From: Neomesorhizobium albiziae
GTDB taxonomy: Bacteria > Pseudomonadota > Alphaproteobacteria > Rhizobiales > Rhizobiaceae
Reading direction: 5' to 3'
Length of the DNA: 64,000 nt
Assembly: GCF_900114255.1 (NCBI RefSeq)
Contig: NZ_FOSL01000003.1
Coordinates: forward strand, 193,501 to 257,500
Part shown: one piece after another, positions 33,408-44,481 of the stretch
Layout: each line of letters begins with the position of its first letter
Numbering within the stretch: the first letter of the stretch is position 1
The notes under the pieces: generated by a model
Databases searched by the model: none
Told to the model about the DNA's origin: nothing
What the model saw: only the letters and a program-made list of their open reading frames with translations
Position numbers and translations under genes: made by a program

Positions 33408-35315
33408 TTAGACGCCGATCCCCCGCTGGCCCAGCGCCGCGGTGATTTCATCGAGGATGGCCGGATCGTCGATGGTGGCCGGCATGGTCCAAGCCTGCCT
33501 GTCGGCGATCTTCTGCATGGTGGCGCGCAGGATCTTGCCGGAGCGCGTCTTCGGCAGCCGCTTGATGGTGACGACGGTCTTCAAAGCGGCCACCGCGCCG
33601 ATGCGGTCGCGCACCAGCTGCACGATCTCCCGTTCGATCGCGCCGTTCTCCCGGTCGACGCCGGAATTGAGCACGACGAACGCGCACGGGATCTGGCCCT
33701 TCATGGCATCGGCGATGCCGACGACCGCGCATTCAGCGACATTCGGATGCTCGGCCACCACCTCTTCCATGCCGCCGGTCGACAGGCGATGGCCGGCGAC
33801 GTTGATGATGTCGTCGGTGCGCGCCATGATGAAGAGGTAGCCGTCCTCGTCGATATAGCCGGCGTCGGCGGTCTTGTAGTAGCCGGGAAACTCGGCGAGG
33901 TAGGCCTGCCGGAACCGCTCGTCGGCGTTCCACAAGGTCGGCAGGCAGCCGGGCGGCAGCGGCAGCTTCACCACCACATTGCCAAGCGTGCCGCTGGCCA
34001 CGGGATGGCCGGCATCGTCGAGCACCTGGATGTCGTAGCCCGGCATCGGCACGCAGGGCGAACCGTATTTGACCGGCAGCTGGCCGAGCCCGATCGGGTT
34101 CTGCGACATCGGCGAGCCGGTTTCGGTCTGCCACCAGTGATCGATGACGGGGACGTCGAGCTGCTTCTCCGCCCATTTGATGGTTTCGGGATCGGCGCGC
34201 TCGCCGGCAAGGAAGAGCGTGCGGAACCTCGACATGTCGTATTTCGCCACGAAGGCGCCTTGCGGATCCTGCCCCTTGATGGCGCGGAAGGCTGTCGGCG
34301 CGGTGAACAGGGCAACCACGCCATGCTCGGAGATGACCCGCCAGAAGGTGCCGGCGTCTGGCGTGCCGACCGGCTTGCCCTCGAACAGCACCGTCGTGCA
34401 GCCATGCAGCAGCGGCGCGTAGACGATGTAGGAATGGCCAACCACCCAGCCGACATCGGAGGCCGCCCAGAACACCTCGCCCGGCCTGACGCCGAACTCG
34501 TTTTCCATCGACCATTTCAGCGCGACCATGTGGCCGCCATTGTCGCGCACGACGCCTTTCGGCTGGCCGGTGGTGCCGGATGTGTAGAGCACGTAAAGGG
34601 GATCGGTGGCGAGAACCGGCACGCAGTCGACATTGGCGCCGGCCGCCCGCTCGCGCGCCACCTGGTCGGCATAATCAAGGTCGCGGCCTTCGGTCAGTTC
34701 GCAGGATTGCTGCGGCCGCTGCAGGATGAGGCAGCGCTCCGGCTTGTGGCGGGCGATCGCGATGGCGCCGTCAAGCAGCGGCTTGTAGGCGACGACACGG
34801 CCGGGCTCCAGCCCGCAGGAAGCGGAAATGATCAGCCTGGGTTGCGCATCGTCGATGCGGGTGGCGAGTTCCCGCGCGGCAAAACCGCCGAACACCACCG
34901 AATGGATGGCGCCGATGCGCGCGCAGGCAAGCATGGCGAAGGCGGCTTCGGCCACCATTGGCATGTAGATGATGACGCGGTCGCCCTTGCGCACGCCCTG
35001 GTTCTTCAGCACCGAGGCCAGCGCCACCACCTCGCGCTTCAGCTCGGCATAGGTGTATTTCGCGATGGTGCCGGTAATCGCGCTGTCGTGGATCAGGGCC
35101 ACCTGGTCGGCGCGGCCGCCCGCGACATGACGGTCGACGGCGTTGAAGCAGGTGTTGCATTCAGCGCCGACGAACCAGCGGCCGTAGACGCCCCGGTCGG
35201 GATCGAACACCTTGTCCCACGGCTTGACCCAGTCGATGGCGCCGGCGGCCTCGGCCCAGAAACCCTCCGGGTCGCGTTTCCAGCCGTCATAGACCTCGTG
35301 ATAGCGCGAGTTCAT
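33408..35315 (-). CDS. prpE: Propionyl-CoA synthetase PrpE
   Basis: This 635-residue acyl-CoA synthetase converts propionate, ATP and CoA to propionyl-CoA. It opens with the ACAS N-terminal region (YHEVYDGWKRDPEGFWAEAA) and has the AMP-binding loop YTSGTTGQPKG (244-254), WWQTETG, the YKTADAGYIDEDGY segment and the catalytic lysine in RSGKILR (Lys594). Its length and the GGFAARELATRIDDA text fit PrpE better than acetyl-CoA synthetase, though acetate activity is possible. GGAGG precedes ATG 35315. Confidence 0.88.
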   Translation of the reverse strand: MNSRYHEVYDGWKRDPEGFWAEAAGAIDWVKPWDKVFDPDRGVYGRWFVGAECNTCFNAVDRHVAGGRADQVALIHDSAITGTIAKYTYAELKREVVALASVLKNQGVRKGDRVIIYMPMVAEAAFAMLACARIGAIHSVVFGGFAARELATRIDDAQPRLIISASCGLEPGRVVAYKPLLDGAIAIARHKPERCLILQRPQQSCELTEGRDLDYADQVARERAAGANVDCVPVLATDPLYVLYTSGTTGQPKGVVRDNGGHMVALKWSMENEFGVRPGEVFWAASDVGWVVGHSYIVYAPLLHGCTTVLFEGKPVGTPDAGTFWRVISEHGVVALFTAPTAFRAIKGQDPQGAFVAKYDMSRFRTLFLAGERADPETIKWAEKQLDVPVIDHWWQTETGSPMSQNPIGLGQLPVKYGSPCVPMPGYDIQVLDDAGHPVASGTLGNVVVKLPLPPGCLPTLWNADERFRQAYLAEFPGYYKTADAGYIDEDGYLFIMARTDDIINVAGHRLSTGGMEEVVAEHPNVAECAVVGIADAMKGQIPCAFVVLNSGVDRENGAIEREIVQLVRDRIGAVAALKTVVTIKRLPKTRSGKILRATMQKIADRQAWTMPATIDDPAILDEITAALGQRGIGV

Positions 35316-35373
35316 GGTTTCCTCCCTGAGCTCCCTACGGCCTGATTGCCATTCCCCGCCACGCCTGTCTATT

Positions 35374-35472
35374 AGAGCCTATTCCATTCCGATTGAATCG
35401 GAATGGGGCTCTGTCTTTTGGTGGAGCATGATCTCGTCCGAAAACCGGTTTCCACTTTTCGGGATCATGCTC
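35374..35472. repeat. Mosaic of two hairpins, including a copy of the 5339 element
   Basis: The first hairpin (CATTCCGATT / AATCGGAATG) is centred on GATTGAATC, which holds two overlapping GANTC sites. The second has arms GAGCATGATC (35424-35433) and GATCATGCTC (35463-35472) around TCCGAAAACCGG, a diverged copy of the 5339-5456 unit. Confidence 0.75.
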
Positions 35473-35507
35473 TGGCACCAAGGACAAGTGCGGCGAGGGA
35501 GCGGACG

Positions 35508-35663
35508 ATGGGCAAGATACTGGCGCTGCTGCTGCTTGCCGCGATGGTCGTGCACCTGATCAAGCCGCTGAACCTGCCGGGACTGCGCAAGCGCGGCGAT
35601 TTCTGGAAGATCGCCGTGGTGGCGATCGCGGTGATGATGGTGGCGACGCTGATCAGGATGTAA
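35508..35663 (+). CDS. Small two-helix membrane protein
   Basis: This 51-residue protein (MGKILALLLLAAMVVHLIKP, then a basic RKRGDFWK loop and AVVAIAVMMVATLI) has two membrane helices and a positively charged turn, which predicts both ends outside. GAGGGAGC precedes the ATG. No family is recognised. Its stop codon overlaps the first base of the 35663 repeat. Confidence 0.6.
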   Translation: MGKILALLLLAAMVVHLIKPLNLPGLRKRGDFWKIAVVAIAVMMVATLIRM

Positions 35664-35792
35664 GAGCCCGTTTGCAAACTCTACTGCAGTGGCCAACTGA
35701 CGGCGTTTTCTGCGCTTTCGGTGCTACGCTCCGCTCCGGTTCTCGAAACCACCGCCATTTGACTCACCGCAGCGAGTTATCAAACAGGCTCT
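35663..35792. repeat. 130-bp dispersed element with 19-bp imperfect inverted ends
   Basis: The ends AGAGCCCGTTTGCAAACTC and GAGTTATCAAACAGGCTCT pair at 16 of 19 positions. The centre contains GGCGTTTTCTGCGCTTTCGG and TACGCTCCGCTCCGG, homologous on the opposite strand to 20421-20505. No coding frame is evident. Confidence 0.65.
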
Positions 35793-35821
35793 GAGGCGGC
35801 AGGCTGCCGGCTGGTCCAAAT

Positions 35822-36538
35822 CTAGTCCGCCAGCACAAACTCCAGAAGATGCTCGGCCCAGGCGCGGTAGCCGACCTCCGAGGCATGAAAGCCGTCGGTC
35901 GAGAATCCGGCCTCAGGGTCGGTGATCGGCAGACGCGGCGCCGGCACCGCGCCGCGCTCGAGGCAAAGCCTTTCGCCCATGCGATTCACTGCGCCGGCGC
36001 GTATCTCCAATATGCTGCCGAGCAGGGGAGGCATCGCCGGCGCGCGGGTGAATTCCAGCACCGGCGACCAGACGACGCGCGCTTCCGGCCATTTCGCTCT
36101 CAGCGCGTAGAGCAGGCCCCCGAAATCCTTCTTGAAGCGCGGCACGGAATGGAAATTCTTGGTGTCGTTGGTGCCGATGGCAAGCACGATGTGCGTCCAG
36201 CGGTCGGCCGACAGGTTCGGCAGAACATGGTCGCGGATCTGGCCGGATGTAGCCGAATTGAAGCCCGCTGCCCGCCAGGCGACGGAACGGCCGGTGCGCT
36301 GCGAAATCAATGCAGCAAGCTGTGCGGCAAGCCCATCCTCGGAGCGGCCGACGCCGACCGACGCGGCGGAGGAATCGCCAAGGACCAGCAGCGCGATCGC
36401 CGGCTCCTTTCCCTCGATGCGGTGCAGCACCGGCCCACGTGCTGGCAGCATGCGCTCGGTGCGGCGGCGCACACCGAGCCCCTGCCAGACATAGACGGGG
36501 AAAGCCAACCAGGTAAGGAGCGGCAAAAGGCGCGACAT
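35822..36538 (-). CDS. SGNH/GDSL hydrolase family protein
   Basis: This 238-residue protein has one N-terminal hydrophobic segment and the SGNH blocks: LLVLGDSSAASVGVG (block I Ser), AIGTNDTKNF (block III Asn) and STDGFHASEVGYRAWA (block V Asp-x-x-His). Such enzymes are esterases, lipases or acyl-transferases, probably membrane-anchored here. The block II glycine lies in RAAGFNSATSGQ. The substrate is unknown. Confidence 0.87.
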   Translation of the reverse strand: MSRLLPLLTWLAFPVYVWQGLGVRRRTERMLPARGPVLHRIEGKEPAIALLVLGDSSAASVGVGRSEDGLAAQLAALISQRTGRSVAWRAAGFNSATSGQIRDHVLPNLSADRWTHIVLAIGTNDTKNFHSVPRFKKDFGGLLYALRAKWPEARVVWSPVLEFTRAPAMPPLLGSILEIRAGAVNRMGERLCLERGAVPAPRLPITDPEAGFSTDGFHASEVGYRAWAEHLLEFVLAD

Positions 36539-36578
36539 TGGCGCTATCCCTCCCCTTGAGCCGACACGGGGTTACCCG

Positions 36579-37469
36579 TCAGTTGGCTCGGGATGCTTCG
36601 AAGATGCTGTCGATCGCCGAACCCAGCGCGGCGTCGAACTGTCCATCGCTCTGGCCCGCCGACAGACCTTCGGTCAATGCGCGGGAAAAACTGGCAATCA
36701 CGCCGGCATTCTGCTTCAGCTTTTCATTCGCCTCGTCGCGGGAGTAGCCGCCGGATAGCGCCACCACGCGCATCACGCGCGGATCCTCGACCAGCGGCTT
36801 GTAGAGGTTCGACTTCGTCGGCAGGGTCAGCTTCAGCATGACCTGTTTGCCGGCCGGCACATCGTTGAGATGCTTACGGATTTCGGCCAGCAGAATGTTC
36901 TCCGCTTCCGCCTTGTCCGGGATCGAAATCGTGACCTCTGGCTCGATGATCGGGACGAGGCCGTGCGCCAGGATCTGCTTGCCGACTTCGAACTGCTGGG
37001 CAACGACGGCGGCGATGCCTTTCGGGTTCGCCGCGTCTATCACCGAACGCATCTTGGTGCCGAAAACCCCCTTCGCGACGGCGCGCTTCAGGAGCGCGTC
37101 GAGGGCCGGCATCGGCTTCATCAGCTTGACGCCGTCCTTCGCCTCCGCCAGGCCCTGGTCGACCTTCAGGAAGGGTACCACGTGGCGCTTTTCCCAGAGA
37201 TATTGCGCTGTCGGCGTACCGTCGATGTCGCGGTCCATGGTTTGTTCGAACAGGATCGCACCCATGACCTTGTCGCCGGTGAAGGCAGGCGATTTGATGA
37301 TCCGCGCGCGCATCTTGTGAACGAGGTCGAACATTTCCGCATCATTCGACCATGCGCCTTCGTCGATGCCGTACAGTTTGAGCGCTTTCGGCGTAGAGCC
37401 GCCGGACTGATCGAGCGCTGCAATGAAGCCGTCCTTGTTTGCGGCTTGCGCGGCCATTTCCTGGTTCAT
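36579..37469 (-). CDS. fda: Class I fructose-bisphosphate aldolase
   Basis: This 296-residue enzyme cleaves fructose 1,6-bisphosphate to the two triose phosphates through a lysine Schiff base. It matches the S. aureus Fda type: [56 protein letters not shown] and the Schiff-base candidate in MLKLTLP (Lys213). The start ATG 37469 has a perfect AGGAGG. It belongs to the minus-strand glycolytic group with pgk, gap and tkt. Confidence 0.93.
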   Translation of the reverse strand: MNQEMAAQAANKDGFIAALDQSGGSTPKALKLYGIDEGAWSNDAEMFDLVHKMRARIIKSPAFTGDKVMGAILFEQTMDRDIDGTPTAQYLWEKRHVVPFLKVDQGLAEAKDGVKLMKPMPALDALLKRAVAKGVFGTKMRSVIDAANPKGIAAVVAQQFEVGKQILAHGLVPIIEPEVTISIPDKAEAENILLAEIRKHLNDVPAGKQVMLKLTLPTKSNLYKPLVEDPRVMRVVALSGGYSRDEANEKLKQNAGVIASFSRALTEGLSAGQSDGQFDAALGSAIDSIFEASRAN

Positions 37470-37618
37470 GTATTGCCTCCTGATTGTCTTGCCCGGGCGA
37501 ATATCAGAAGAGTTTTTGCGATGGAATGCCAGCAAAAACCTTGAATCGATTGAAAGATATCACTTGCGATGTGAAAGTGTTTCATCCGCCGCGCAATGCG
37601 AATGTCAAATTCACTCCA

Positions 37619-38815
37619 CTAGGCTTTGAGCACGTCCACGCCGGGCAACGGCTTGCCTTCCATCCATTCCAGGAACGCGCCGCCGGCTGTCGATACATAG
37701 GTGAAGTCGTCGGCCACACCTGCCTGGTTGAGGGCGGCGACCGTGTCGCCGCCGCCGGCGACGGAAACCAGCTTGCCCGCCTTGGTGCGCGCTGCCGCGT
37801 GCCTGGCCGCAGCGACGGTGGCGCGGTCAAAGGGCTCTATCTCGAAGGCGCCAAGCGGGCCGTTCCAGACCAGGGTCGCGGCGCGGTCGATCCACTGGTT
37901 GATCGCCTCGACGGTCTTCGGTCCGACATCGAGGATCATGCCATCCGCCGGCACCGCTTCGATGCCGACCGTTTCGTTCCTGGCGCCCGCCTTGAACTCC
38001 CACGCCACGACGCCGTCGCTCGGCAGGATGATGGCGCAGCCGGCTGTGGCCGCCTCGATCATGATCTGCTTGGCGGTATCGGCAAGTTCGTGCTCGGCCA
38101 GCGACTTGCCGATCTTGGTGCCGCGCGCCGCGAGGAACGTGTTGGCCATGCCGCCGCCGATCACCAGCGCATCGACCTTCTTCACCAGGTTCATCAGAAG
38201 GTCGATCTTGGTCGAAACCTTGGCGCCGCCGACGATGGCGACGACCGGCTTGACCGGATTGCCGAGGCCTTTTTCCAGCGCCTCAAGCTCTGCCTGCATG
38301 GTGCGGCCGGCAAAAGCCGGCAGGTTGTGCGCCAGACCTTCGGTCGAGGCATGGGCGCGATGCGCGGCAGAAAAAGCGTCGCTGACGAAGACGTCGCCAT
38401 GGGCTGCAACGGCTTCGGTGAAAGCCTTGTCGTTCTTCTCCTCGCCCTTGTGGAAGCGGGTGTTTTCGAGGAGCACGATGTCGCCGTCATTCATCGCGGC
38501 GACAGCCTTCGCGACGGCCTCGCCGATGCAGTCGGTCGCGAAGCCGACCTTGCGACCGAGCACTTTGGCGGTCGCTTCGGCAATCGGCTTCAGCGACAAT
38601 GCCGGATCGGGACCGTCCTTCGGTCGGCCGAAATGCGCCAGCAGGATGACCTTGGCACCCTTGTCGGACAATTCGGTGATCGTCGGCGCAACGCGTTCGA
38701 TGCGGGTGTCGTCCGTGACCTTGCCATCAGCCATCGGCACGTTGAGGTCGACGCGGACCAGAACCCGCTTGCCCCTGATGTCGCCAATCGTGTCGAGAGT
38801 CTTGAAACCGGCCAC
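37619..38815 (-). CDS. pgk: Phosphoglycerate kinase
   Basis: This 398-residue enzyme transfers phosphate between 1,3-bisphosphoglycerate and ADP. The N-terminal [35 protein letters not shown]-equivalent [26 protein letters not shown] and the C-terminal [16 protein letters not shown] with [13 protein letters not shown] are diagnostic. The start is GTG 38815, preceded by GAGGAGAA. It lies between the antiporter gene and the aldolase gene on the same strand. Confidence 0.97.
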   Translation of the reverse strand: MAGFKTLDTIGDIRGKRVLVRVDLNVPMADGKVTDDTRIERVAPTITELSDKGAKVILLAHFGRPKDGPDPALSLKPIAEATAKVLGRKVGFATDCIGEAVAKAVAAMNDGDIVLLENTRFHKGEEKNDKAFTEAVAAHGDVFVSDAFSAAHRAHASTEGLAHNLPAFAGRTMQAELEALEKGLGNPVKPVVAIVGGAKVSTKIDLLMNLVKKVDALVIGGGMANTFLAARGTKIGKSLAEHELADTAKQIMIEAATAGCAIILPSDGVVAWEFKAGARNETVGIEAVPADGMILDVGPKTVEAINQWIDRAATLVWNGPLGAFEIEPFDRATVAAARHAAARTKAGKLVSVAGGGDTVAALNQAGVADDFTYVSTAGGAFLEWMEGKPLPGVDVLKA

Positions 38816-38911
38816 GGCAAATTCTCCTCGTTGAAACCGCCGGACCTTATCGCGCAGTCACGAGGATGCAAGGCGCGATTCCGCCCTCACCTTGCGTCAA
38901 ACCGGCGCTGT

Positions 38912-40780
38912 TCAGGGATTGGCGGACGTATCTTCCGGCGCTTTCCGCGGTGCGGGCTCCGGCTTGCTGTCGCGCCGGGTTCTGAATCGCGTCCACACCA
39001 TGCCCAGCCGGTCAACGATCTCGCCGACGCTGAGGAACATCGGCACGCTCGGGCGCAACGCCAGCGGCTCCGTCGACAGGCCGATCGAAATGATGCGCCC
39101 CTTCTCGTCAACGTCGCGAACGATCAGCTCGATCGGGCCGATCATGACCCTGTCGGCATATTCCGCGCGGCCGCCGAACCGCTCGTTCAAGAGGGCTGAT
39201 ATCGTCATCTTCTGTTCGGCTTCGGTCAGGCCGATGCCATAGGCGGCCTCGAGATCGGACGCGAGGCGGTTCGGATCGACCGCAAAGGCGCCGAAGAAAT
39301 CCTCATCCTCGGGATCGACCTCGGTGCGGCTGGCGAACAGCCGGTCGAGCAGGCGCGGATAGCGGTCGGGCACGAAGATGTAGACATGGTCGCCCGCCAC
39401 CAGCCGCCCCATATCCTGGAAGCGCATCGAACGCCCGTCGCGCACCACCAGCGATGGCCGCGCCCAGCGCGGAATGCGCTGCCCGCGCGCCACCGGGCTG
39501 CCGGGCACCACCGTATAGGCCAGCAACTCATGATGCGCGGAACCGGGCAGTTCGAGTTCGACCTTGTCGAGCGGGCCGAGCCTGGCCGGCACGATCAACC
39601 CCAGCCGCCGCGCCAGCGGACCGACCGTCCAGCCCTGCACGACGAGCGACACCAAAACGACGATAAACGCGATGTTGAAGATCAGACGGCCGTTCTCCAA
39701 CCCGCCGATCAGCGGTGTCAGCGCAAGCAGGATCGAGACCGCGCCACGCAAGCCGACCCATGAGATGAACGCCGTTTCGGCGCGCGCGAAGCGGAACGGG
39801 AGAAGGCAGAGCGAAACCGCGAGCGGCCGCGCGATGAAGATGAGGAACAGGCCAAGCAGCACCGCCGGCACCAGGATCGCGGGAAACTGCGACGGCGTCG
39901 CGAACAGGCCGAGCACCAGGAACATGATGATCTGCGCCAGCCACGACATGCCGTCCTGGAAGCGCTTCAAGGTGTTGGTGGCCCGTATCTGCGAATTTCC
40001 GGCAACGAGGCCGGCGAGATAGACCGCGAGGAAGCCGGAACCGCCGATGGCGCCGGCGGCCGCGAAGACCAGCAGCGACAGCGTGAGCACGAAGATCGGC
40101 AAAAGCCCGCTGTCGAGATTGAGCCGGTCGACCAGCCGCACGATCGCCATGCCGCCGAGCACGCCCGCGATCGCGCCCAGCCCCATATGCTCGATGAAGC
40201 CGATGACGATGTCGAACAAAAGCACCTGGGCTTCCGGGTCGGCGCCGAGCGCGATGACCTCGACAAGCGTGATGGTCAGGAAGATGGCGATGGGATCGTT
40301 GGTGCCGGACTCGATTTCAAGCGTCGAGCGCACCCGGTCGCGCAGCGACAGATTGCCGGCACGCAGCAGGAAGAAAACCGCGGCCGCATCGGTGGAGGCG
40401 ACGGCGGCGCCCAGCAGGAAGGACTCCAGCCAGGTGAGCTGGGTCAGGTAGAAAGCGGCGGCGCCGAAGATCAGCGTGGTCAGCGCCACGCCGGCCGTGG
40501 CCAGCGAGATCGCCGGCAGTGCGGCCTGCCGCAGCACGTTGAGCGGCGTGCCGAAACCGGAATCGAATAGGATGACGGCGAGCGCCAGCGAGCCCGCGAA
40601 GTAGGCGAGCCCTGCATTGTCGAAGGGAATGCCCAGCCCGTCGACGCCGGTCACCAGGCCAATGCCCAGAAAGAGCAGTAGCAGCGGGGCGCCGAAGCGG
40701 AAGGCGATAAGGCTCGAAAACGCCGCAGCCAGCACCAGCGCCGTCGCCACAAGCGTTACGAGATATATCGTCTGATCCAT
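38912..40780 (-). CDS. K+/H+ antiporter, CPA1 family (NhaP2/CvrA-like)
   Basis: This 622-residue protein has about 12 membrane helices (to about 395), with LTGVDGLGIPFDNA-type loops and GAAVASTDAAAVFFLLRAGN plus ESGTNDPIAIFLT, the ion-site region of CPA1 exchangers. A cytoplasmic RCK-C/TrkA-C domain (VARGQRIPRWARPSLVVRDG, ..., GDHVYIFVP) and a CorC-like C-terminal part follow, as in E. coli NhaP2. It exports K+ (and perhaps other cations) in exchange for protons. ATG 40780 was chosen as the start before the first helix. Confidence 0.88.
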   Translation of the reverse strand: MDQTIYLVTLVATALVLAAAFSSLIAFRFGAPLLLLFLGIGLVTGVDGLGIPFDNAGLAYFAGSLALAVILFDSGFGTPLNVLRQAALPAISLATAGVALTTLIFGAAAFYLTQLTWLESFLLGAAVASTDAAAVFFLLRAGNLSLRDRVRSTLEIESGTNDPIAIFLTITLVEVIALGADPEAQVLLFDIVIGFIEHMGLGAIAGVLGGMAIVRLVDRLNLDSGLLPIFVLTLSLLVFAAAGAIGGSGFLAVYLAGLVAGNSQIRATNTLKRFQDGMSWLAQIIMFLVLGLFATPSQFPAILVPAVLLGLFLIFIARPLAVSLCLLPFRFARAETAFISWVGLRGAVSILLALTPLIGGLENGRLIFNIAFIVVLVSLVVQGWTVGPLARRLGLIVPARLGPLDKVELELPGSAHHELLAYTVVPGSPVARGQRIPRWARPSLVVRDGRSMRFQDMGRLVAGDHVYIFVPDRYPRLLDRLFASRTEVDPEDEDFFGAFAVDPNRLASDLEAAYGIGLTEAEQKMTISALLNERFGGRAEYADRVMIGPIELIVRDVDEKGRIISIGLSTEPLALRPSVPMFLSVGEIVDRLGMVWTRFRTRRDSKPEPAPRKAPEDTSANP

Positions 40781-40910
40781 GCCGGCCCGTCCCCCGAAGC
40801 AGATTTCCTGCCTCGCCGCAGAGTGCGGCGAAGAAAAGGCCATAGGCAAGCGATTGATCCGATCGATGCTTCTCGCGCCGATTTTTTCGCGTGGGATAAC
40901 GGCTGAAACG

Positions 40911-40936
40911 CAAAACGCCCGGCTGAGCCGGGCGTT
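40911..40936 (-). terminator. Rho-independent terminator of gap
   Basis: On the minus strand AACGCCCGGCT-CAG-CCGGGCGTT is followed by TTG, 28 bp after the gap stop codon. It separates gap from the antiporter gene. Confidence 0.75.
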
Positions 40937-40963
40937 CGAAGGGCGCGAAAAGACGATCTGCCG

Positions 40964-41974
40964 TCAGGCGATGGTCTTGCCGAAGGCGACCGCGGTGTCG
41001 GCCATGCGGTTGGAGAACCCCCATTCGTTGTCGTACCACGACATCACGCGCACGAGGTTGCCCTCGATGACCTTGGTCTGGTCGAGCGCGAAGGTCGACG
41101 ACGCCGGGTTGTGGTTCATGTCGATCGAGACGAGCGGCTCTTCGGTGTAGGCCAGGATGCCCTTGAGCGGACCGTTGGCCGCGGCAACGAGGGCCGCGTT
41201 GACCTCATCGACCGTCACGGTCTTCTTGGCGACGAACTTGAAATCGATGACCGAGACATTCGGCGTCGGCACGCGGATCGAGACGCCGTCGAGCTTGCCC
41301 TTGAGTTCCGGCAGCACCAGGCCGACGGCCTTCGCAGCGCCCGTCGACGTCGGGATCATCGACATCGCAGCCGCGCGCGCGCGGTAGAGATCCTTGTGCA
41401 TGGTGTCGAGCGTCGGCTGGTCGCCGGTATAGGCATGGATCGTCGTCATGAAGCCCTTCTCGATGCCGAAGGCATTGTTGAGCACCATGGCCACGGGCGC
41501 CAGGCAGTTGGTCGTGCAAGAGGCGTTGGAGACGACGATGTGATCCTTGCCGATCTTGTCGTGGTTGACGCCGTAGACGACGGTCAGGTCGGCGCCGTCG
41601 GCAGGCGCCGAAACGAGGACGCGCTTGGCGCCGGCCGAAAGATGCGCCGAAGCCTTGTCCTTGGAGGTGAAGATGCCGGTGCATTCGAGCGCGATGTCGA
41701 CACCGAGTTCCTTCCAGGGCAGCTGCGCCGGATCCTTGATCGCGGTGACCTTGAACTTTTCCTTGCCGATCGAAATCTGGTCGCCATCGACCTTCACTTC
41801 ATGCGGAAATCTGCCATGCACGCTGTCGTAACGCAGGAGGTGCGCGTTGGTCTCGACCGGGCCGAGATCGTTGACGGCGACGACGTCGATGTCCTTGCGG
41901 CCCGACTCGTAGATGGCACGCACGATGTTGCGGCCGATGCGGCCAAATCCGTTGATGGCAACTCTGACTGTCAT
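40964..41974 (-). CDS. gap: Glyceraldehyde-3-phosphate dehydrogenase (type I)
   Basis: This 336-residue enzyme oxidises glyceraldehyde 3-phosphate with NAD+ and phosphate. The N-terminal [20 protein letters not shown], the active-site [12 protein letters not shown] (Cys153), [11 protein letters not shown] and [13 protein letters not shown] are present. The VNDLG segment suits NAD rather than NADP. A strong AAGGAG lies 9 bp before the ATG and a terminator follows. Confidence 0.97.
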   Translation of the reverse strand: MTVRVAINGFGRIGRNIVRAIYESGRKDIDVVAVNDLGPVETNAHLLRYDSVHGRFPHEVKVDGDQISIGKEKFKVTAIKDPAQLPWKELGVDIALECTGIFTSKDKASAHLSAGAKRVLVSAPADGADLTVVYGVNHDKIGKDHIVVSNASCTTNCLAPVAMVLNNAFGIEKGFMTTIHAYTGDQPTLDTMHKDLYRARAAAMSMIPTSTGAAKAVGLVLPELKGKLDGVSIRVPTPNVSVIDFKFVAKKTVTVDEVNAALVAAANGPLKGILAYTEEPLVSIDMNHNPASSTFALDQTKVIEGNLVRVMSWYDNEWGFSNRMADTAVAFGKTIA

Positions 41975-42217
41975 GGATCGGTTCTCCTTGAGAGCAAAGA
42001 AAGGCGCGTTGTCACGCGAGACTGAACATGCGGCTCGAGGGCCCGTATAGGGACCAAGCCATCAAAACCGGCAGCGCTTCATAGCGGCGGCGGCACCAAG
42101 AATCCAGCCGTCGCGGCGACATTCCGGGCGGCTGCCACACCGGCGGCGGACCAAATCGTTTTAGTCGGGGCAATGGGCGCTAACCTGCGTCCAAATGCCC
42201 CGCAAGCGCATCCGCGC

Positions 42218-44206
42218 TTACTTATGCAGCCGGGCTTCCGCCGCCTTGGCCGCCGCATCCGCGGTGATGCCGAAGTGCGGGTAAAGCTGCTCGATGGTAC
42301 CCGAAGCGCCAAATCCGGTCATGCCGATGAAGATGCCGTCGATCCCGATGAGATGGTCCCAGCCCTGGCGGATGCCGGCCTCGATGGCGATCTTTACCGG
42401 CGCGTTGCCGATGGTCCTGGCGCGGTAGGCGGCATCCTGCTTGTCGAACAGTTCGAAGCAGGGAACCGAAACGACGCGGGTCGGATGGCCGTGGGCCTGC
42501 AGCTTGTCGCGGGCGGCCAGCGCGATCTCGACCTCCGAGCCGGTTGCAAAGATCGTCACCGCCGCGTCGCCGTTTGCCGCGGCCAGTTCGTATGCGCCGT
42601 AGCCGCAGAGGTTTTCAGCGGCGAATTCGGTGCGCACGGCGGACAGGTTCTGGCGGGTAAGCGCGAGCGTCGACGGCGTCTTCTGCGATTCCAGCGCCAA
42701 CTGCCAGCATTCCGCAGCCTCGGTGGCGTCGGCCGGGCGGAACACATTGTGGTTGGGAATGGCCCGCAGCGCAGCCAGATGCTCGACCGGCTGATGGGTC
42801 GGGCCGTCCTCGCCGAGACCGATGGAATCGTGGGTCATCACGAAGATCGACCGGGTGCCCATCAACGATGCAAGCCGCATCGACGGCCGGGCATAATCGG
42901 AGAAGCACAGGAAGGTACCGCCATATGGTATGACGCCGCCGTGCAGCGTCAGGCCGTTGATTGCCGCCGCCATGCCGTGCTCGCGGATGCCATAGTGGAC
43001 ATACCGCTCGCCATAATTGCTGGCGTCGATGTTCTTGGTCTGGCTGGTCTTGGTGTTGTTGGAACCGGTAAGGTCCGCCGAGCCGCCAATGGTTTCCGGC
43101 ACGAAGCCGTTGATGACTTCCAGCGCCATCTCGCTCGACTTGCGGGTGGCGACCTTCGGCTTGTCGGCGGCGAGTTTCTTCTTGTAGTCGGCGATCGTCG
43201 CGTCGAAGCCTGTCGGCAGTTCGCCACGCATGCGGCGCTCGAACTCGGCGCGCAGCTTGGCGTCAGCCTTGGCGAGACGGCCTTCCCAGGCCTCGCGCGC
43301 CTTCACGCCCGCCTGACCGGCCTTGCGCCACGCGTCGAGAATGTCGGCCGGCACTTCGAACGGCGGATAATCCCAGCCGAGCGCCTTGCGCGCGCCAGCG
43401 ATCTCTTCGGCGCCGAGCGGCGATCCGTGCGCCTTGTTGGTGCCGGCGCGGGTGGGCGCACCGAAGCCGATGGTCGTCTTGCAGGCGATCATCGTCGGCT
43501 TGTCCGACTTGTGCGCTGCCTCGATCGCTGCGGCGATCGCCTCGGGGTCGTGACCGTCGATCAGGCTGGCGTTCCAGCCGGAAGCCTTGAAGCGGGCAAC
43601 CTGGTCGGTGGAATCGGCCAGCGACACCGGGCCGTCGATGGAAATGTTGTTGTCGTCCCAGAACACGATCAGCTTGTTGAGCTTCAGGTGGCCGGCCAGC
43701 GCGATGGCTTCCTGGCTGATGCCTTCCATCAGGCAGCCGTCGCCAGCCAGAACGTAGGTGTGGTGGTCGACCAGGTCGTTGCCGAAGGCCGCATTCATGA
43801 TGCGTTCGCCGAGCGCGAAGCCGACCGAATTGCCGAGGCCCTGGCCGAGCGGACCGGTCGTCGTTTCGATGCCGGTGGCATGGCCGTACTCCGGATGGCC
43901 CGCCGTCTTCGAGCCGAGCTGGCGGAAACTCTTGATCTGCTCGATCGTCATGTCCTCGTAGCCGGTGAGGTAGAGCAGCGAATAAAGCAGCATCGAGCCA
44001 TGGCCGGCCGACAGGATGAAGCGGTCGCGGTCGGCCCAGTGCGGTTGCCTGGGATCGAATTTCAGGAAGCGCGTGAACAGCACGGTGGCGATGTCGGCGG
44101 CGCCCATCGGCAGGCCGGGATGGCCGGAATTGGCTTTCTCAACGGCATCCATGGAAAGGAAGCGGATCGCATTGGCCATCCGATCGTGCTGGTCGCGTGC
44201 GGTCAT
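42218..44206 (-). CDS. tkt: Transketolase
   Basis: This 662-residue thiamine-diphosphate enzyme moves two-carbon units between sugar phosphates. The signature near the N-terminus ([20 protein letters not shown]), [15 protein letters not shown], the ThDP motif [16 protein letters not shown] to FWDDNN, and the second-domain [19 protein letters not shown] and [18 protein letters not shown] are complete. ATG 44206 gives the normal length. It is 243 bp upstream of gap, so they may be co-transcribed or separately promoted. Confidence 0.97.
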   Translation of the reverse strand: MTARDQHDRMANAIRFLSMDAVEKANSGHPGLPMGAADIATVLFTRFLKFDPRQPHWADRDRFILSAGHGSMLLYSLLYLTGYEDMTIEQIKSFRQLGSKTAGHPEYGHATGIETTTGPLGQGLGNSVGFALGERIMNAAFGNDLVDHHTYVLAGDGCLMEGISQEAIALAGHLKLNKLIVFWDDNNISIDGPVSLADSTDQVARFKASGWNASLIDGHDPEAIAAAIEAAHKSDKPTMIACKTTIGFGAPTRAGTNKAHGSPLGAEEIAGARKALGWDYPPFEVPADILDAWRKAGQAGVKAREAWEGRLAKADAKLRAEFERRMRGELPTGFDATIADYKKKLAADKPKVATRKSSEMALEVINGFVPETIGGSADLTGSNNTKTSQTKNIDASNYGERYVHYGIREHGMAAAINGLTLHGGVIPYGGTFLCFSDYARPSMRLASLMGTRSIFVMTHDSIGLGEDGPTHQPVEHLAALRAIPNHNVFRPADATEAAECWQLALESQKTPSTLALTRQNLSAVRTEFAAENLCGYGAYELAAANGDAAVTIFATGSEVEIALAARDKLQAHGHPTRVVSVPCFELFDKQDAAYRARTIGNAPVKIAIEAGIRQGWDHLIGIDGIFIGMTGFGASGTIEQLYPHFGITADAAAKAAEARLHK

Positions 44207-44481
44207 GATTTCTCGCTTTATCGATAAAGGTTTTGGGGTGGCGACCCCTTGGAAAAGCTGGGGGACACATAGCAGTTGCGCCCGCTCTGTCAATCAATCC
44301 GGAGCTCATTCGGGCGGCTCGAACGGCGCTACGAACCGGCATTGCGATGCTGCGCCGTTCCGATTGCGGGGGAAAGCCCGAAACCCGTCATTGACGGGGG
44401 TTTCAACCGCCGCATAATGTTTCGGACATAACGCGTTAAGAACGCGAGCGATTCGGGAGCGGCGGGCTTGGAACTGGAGCC

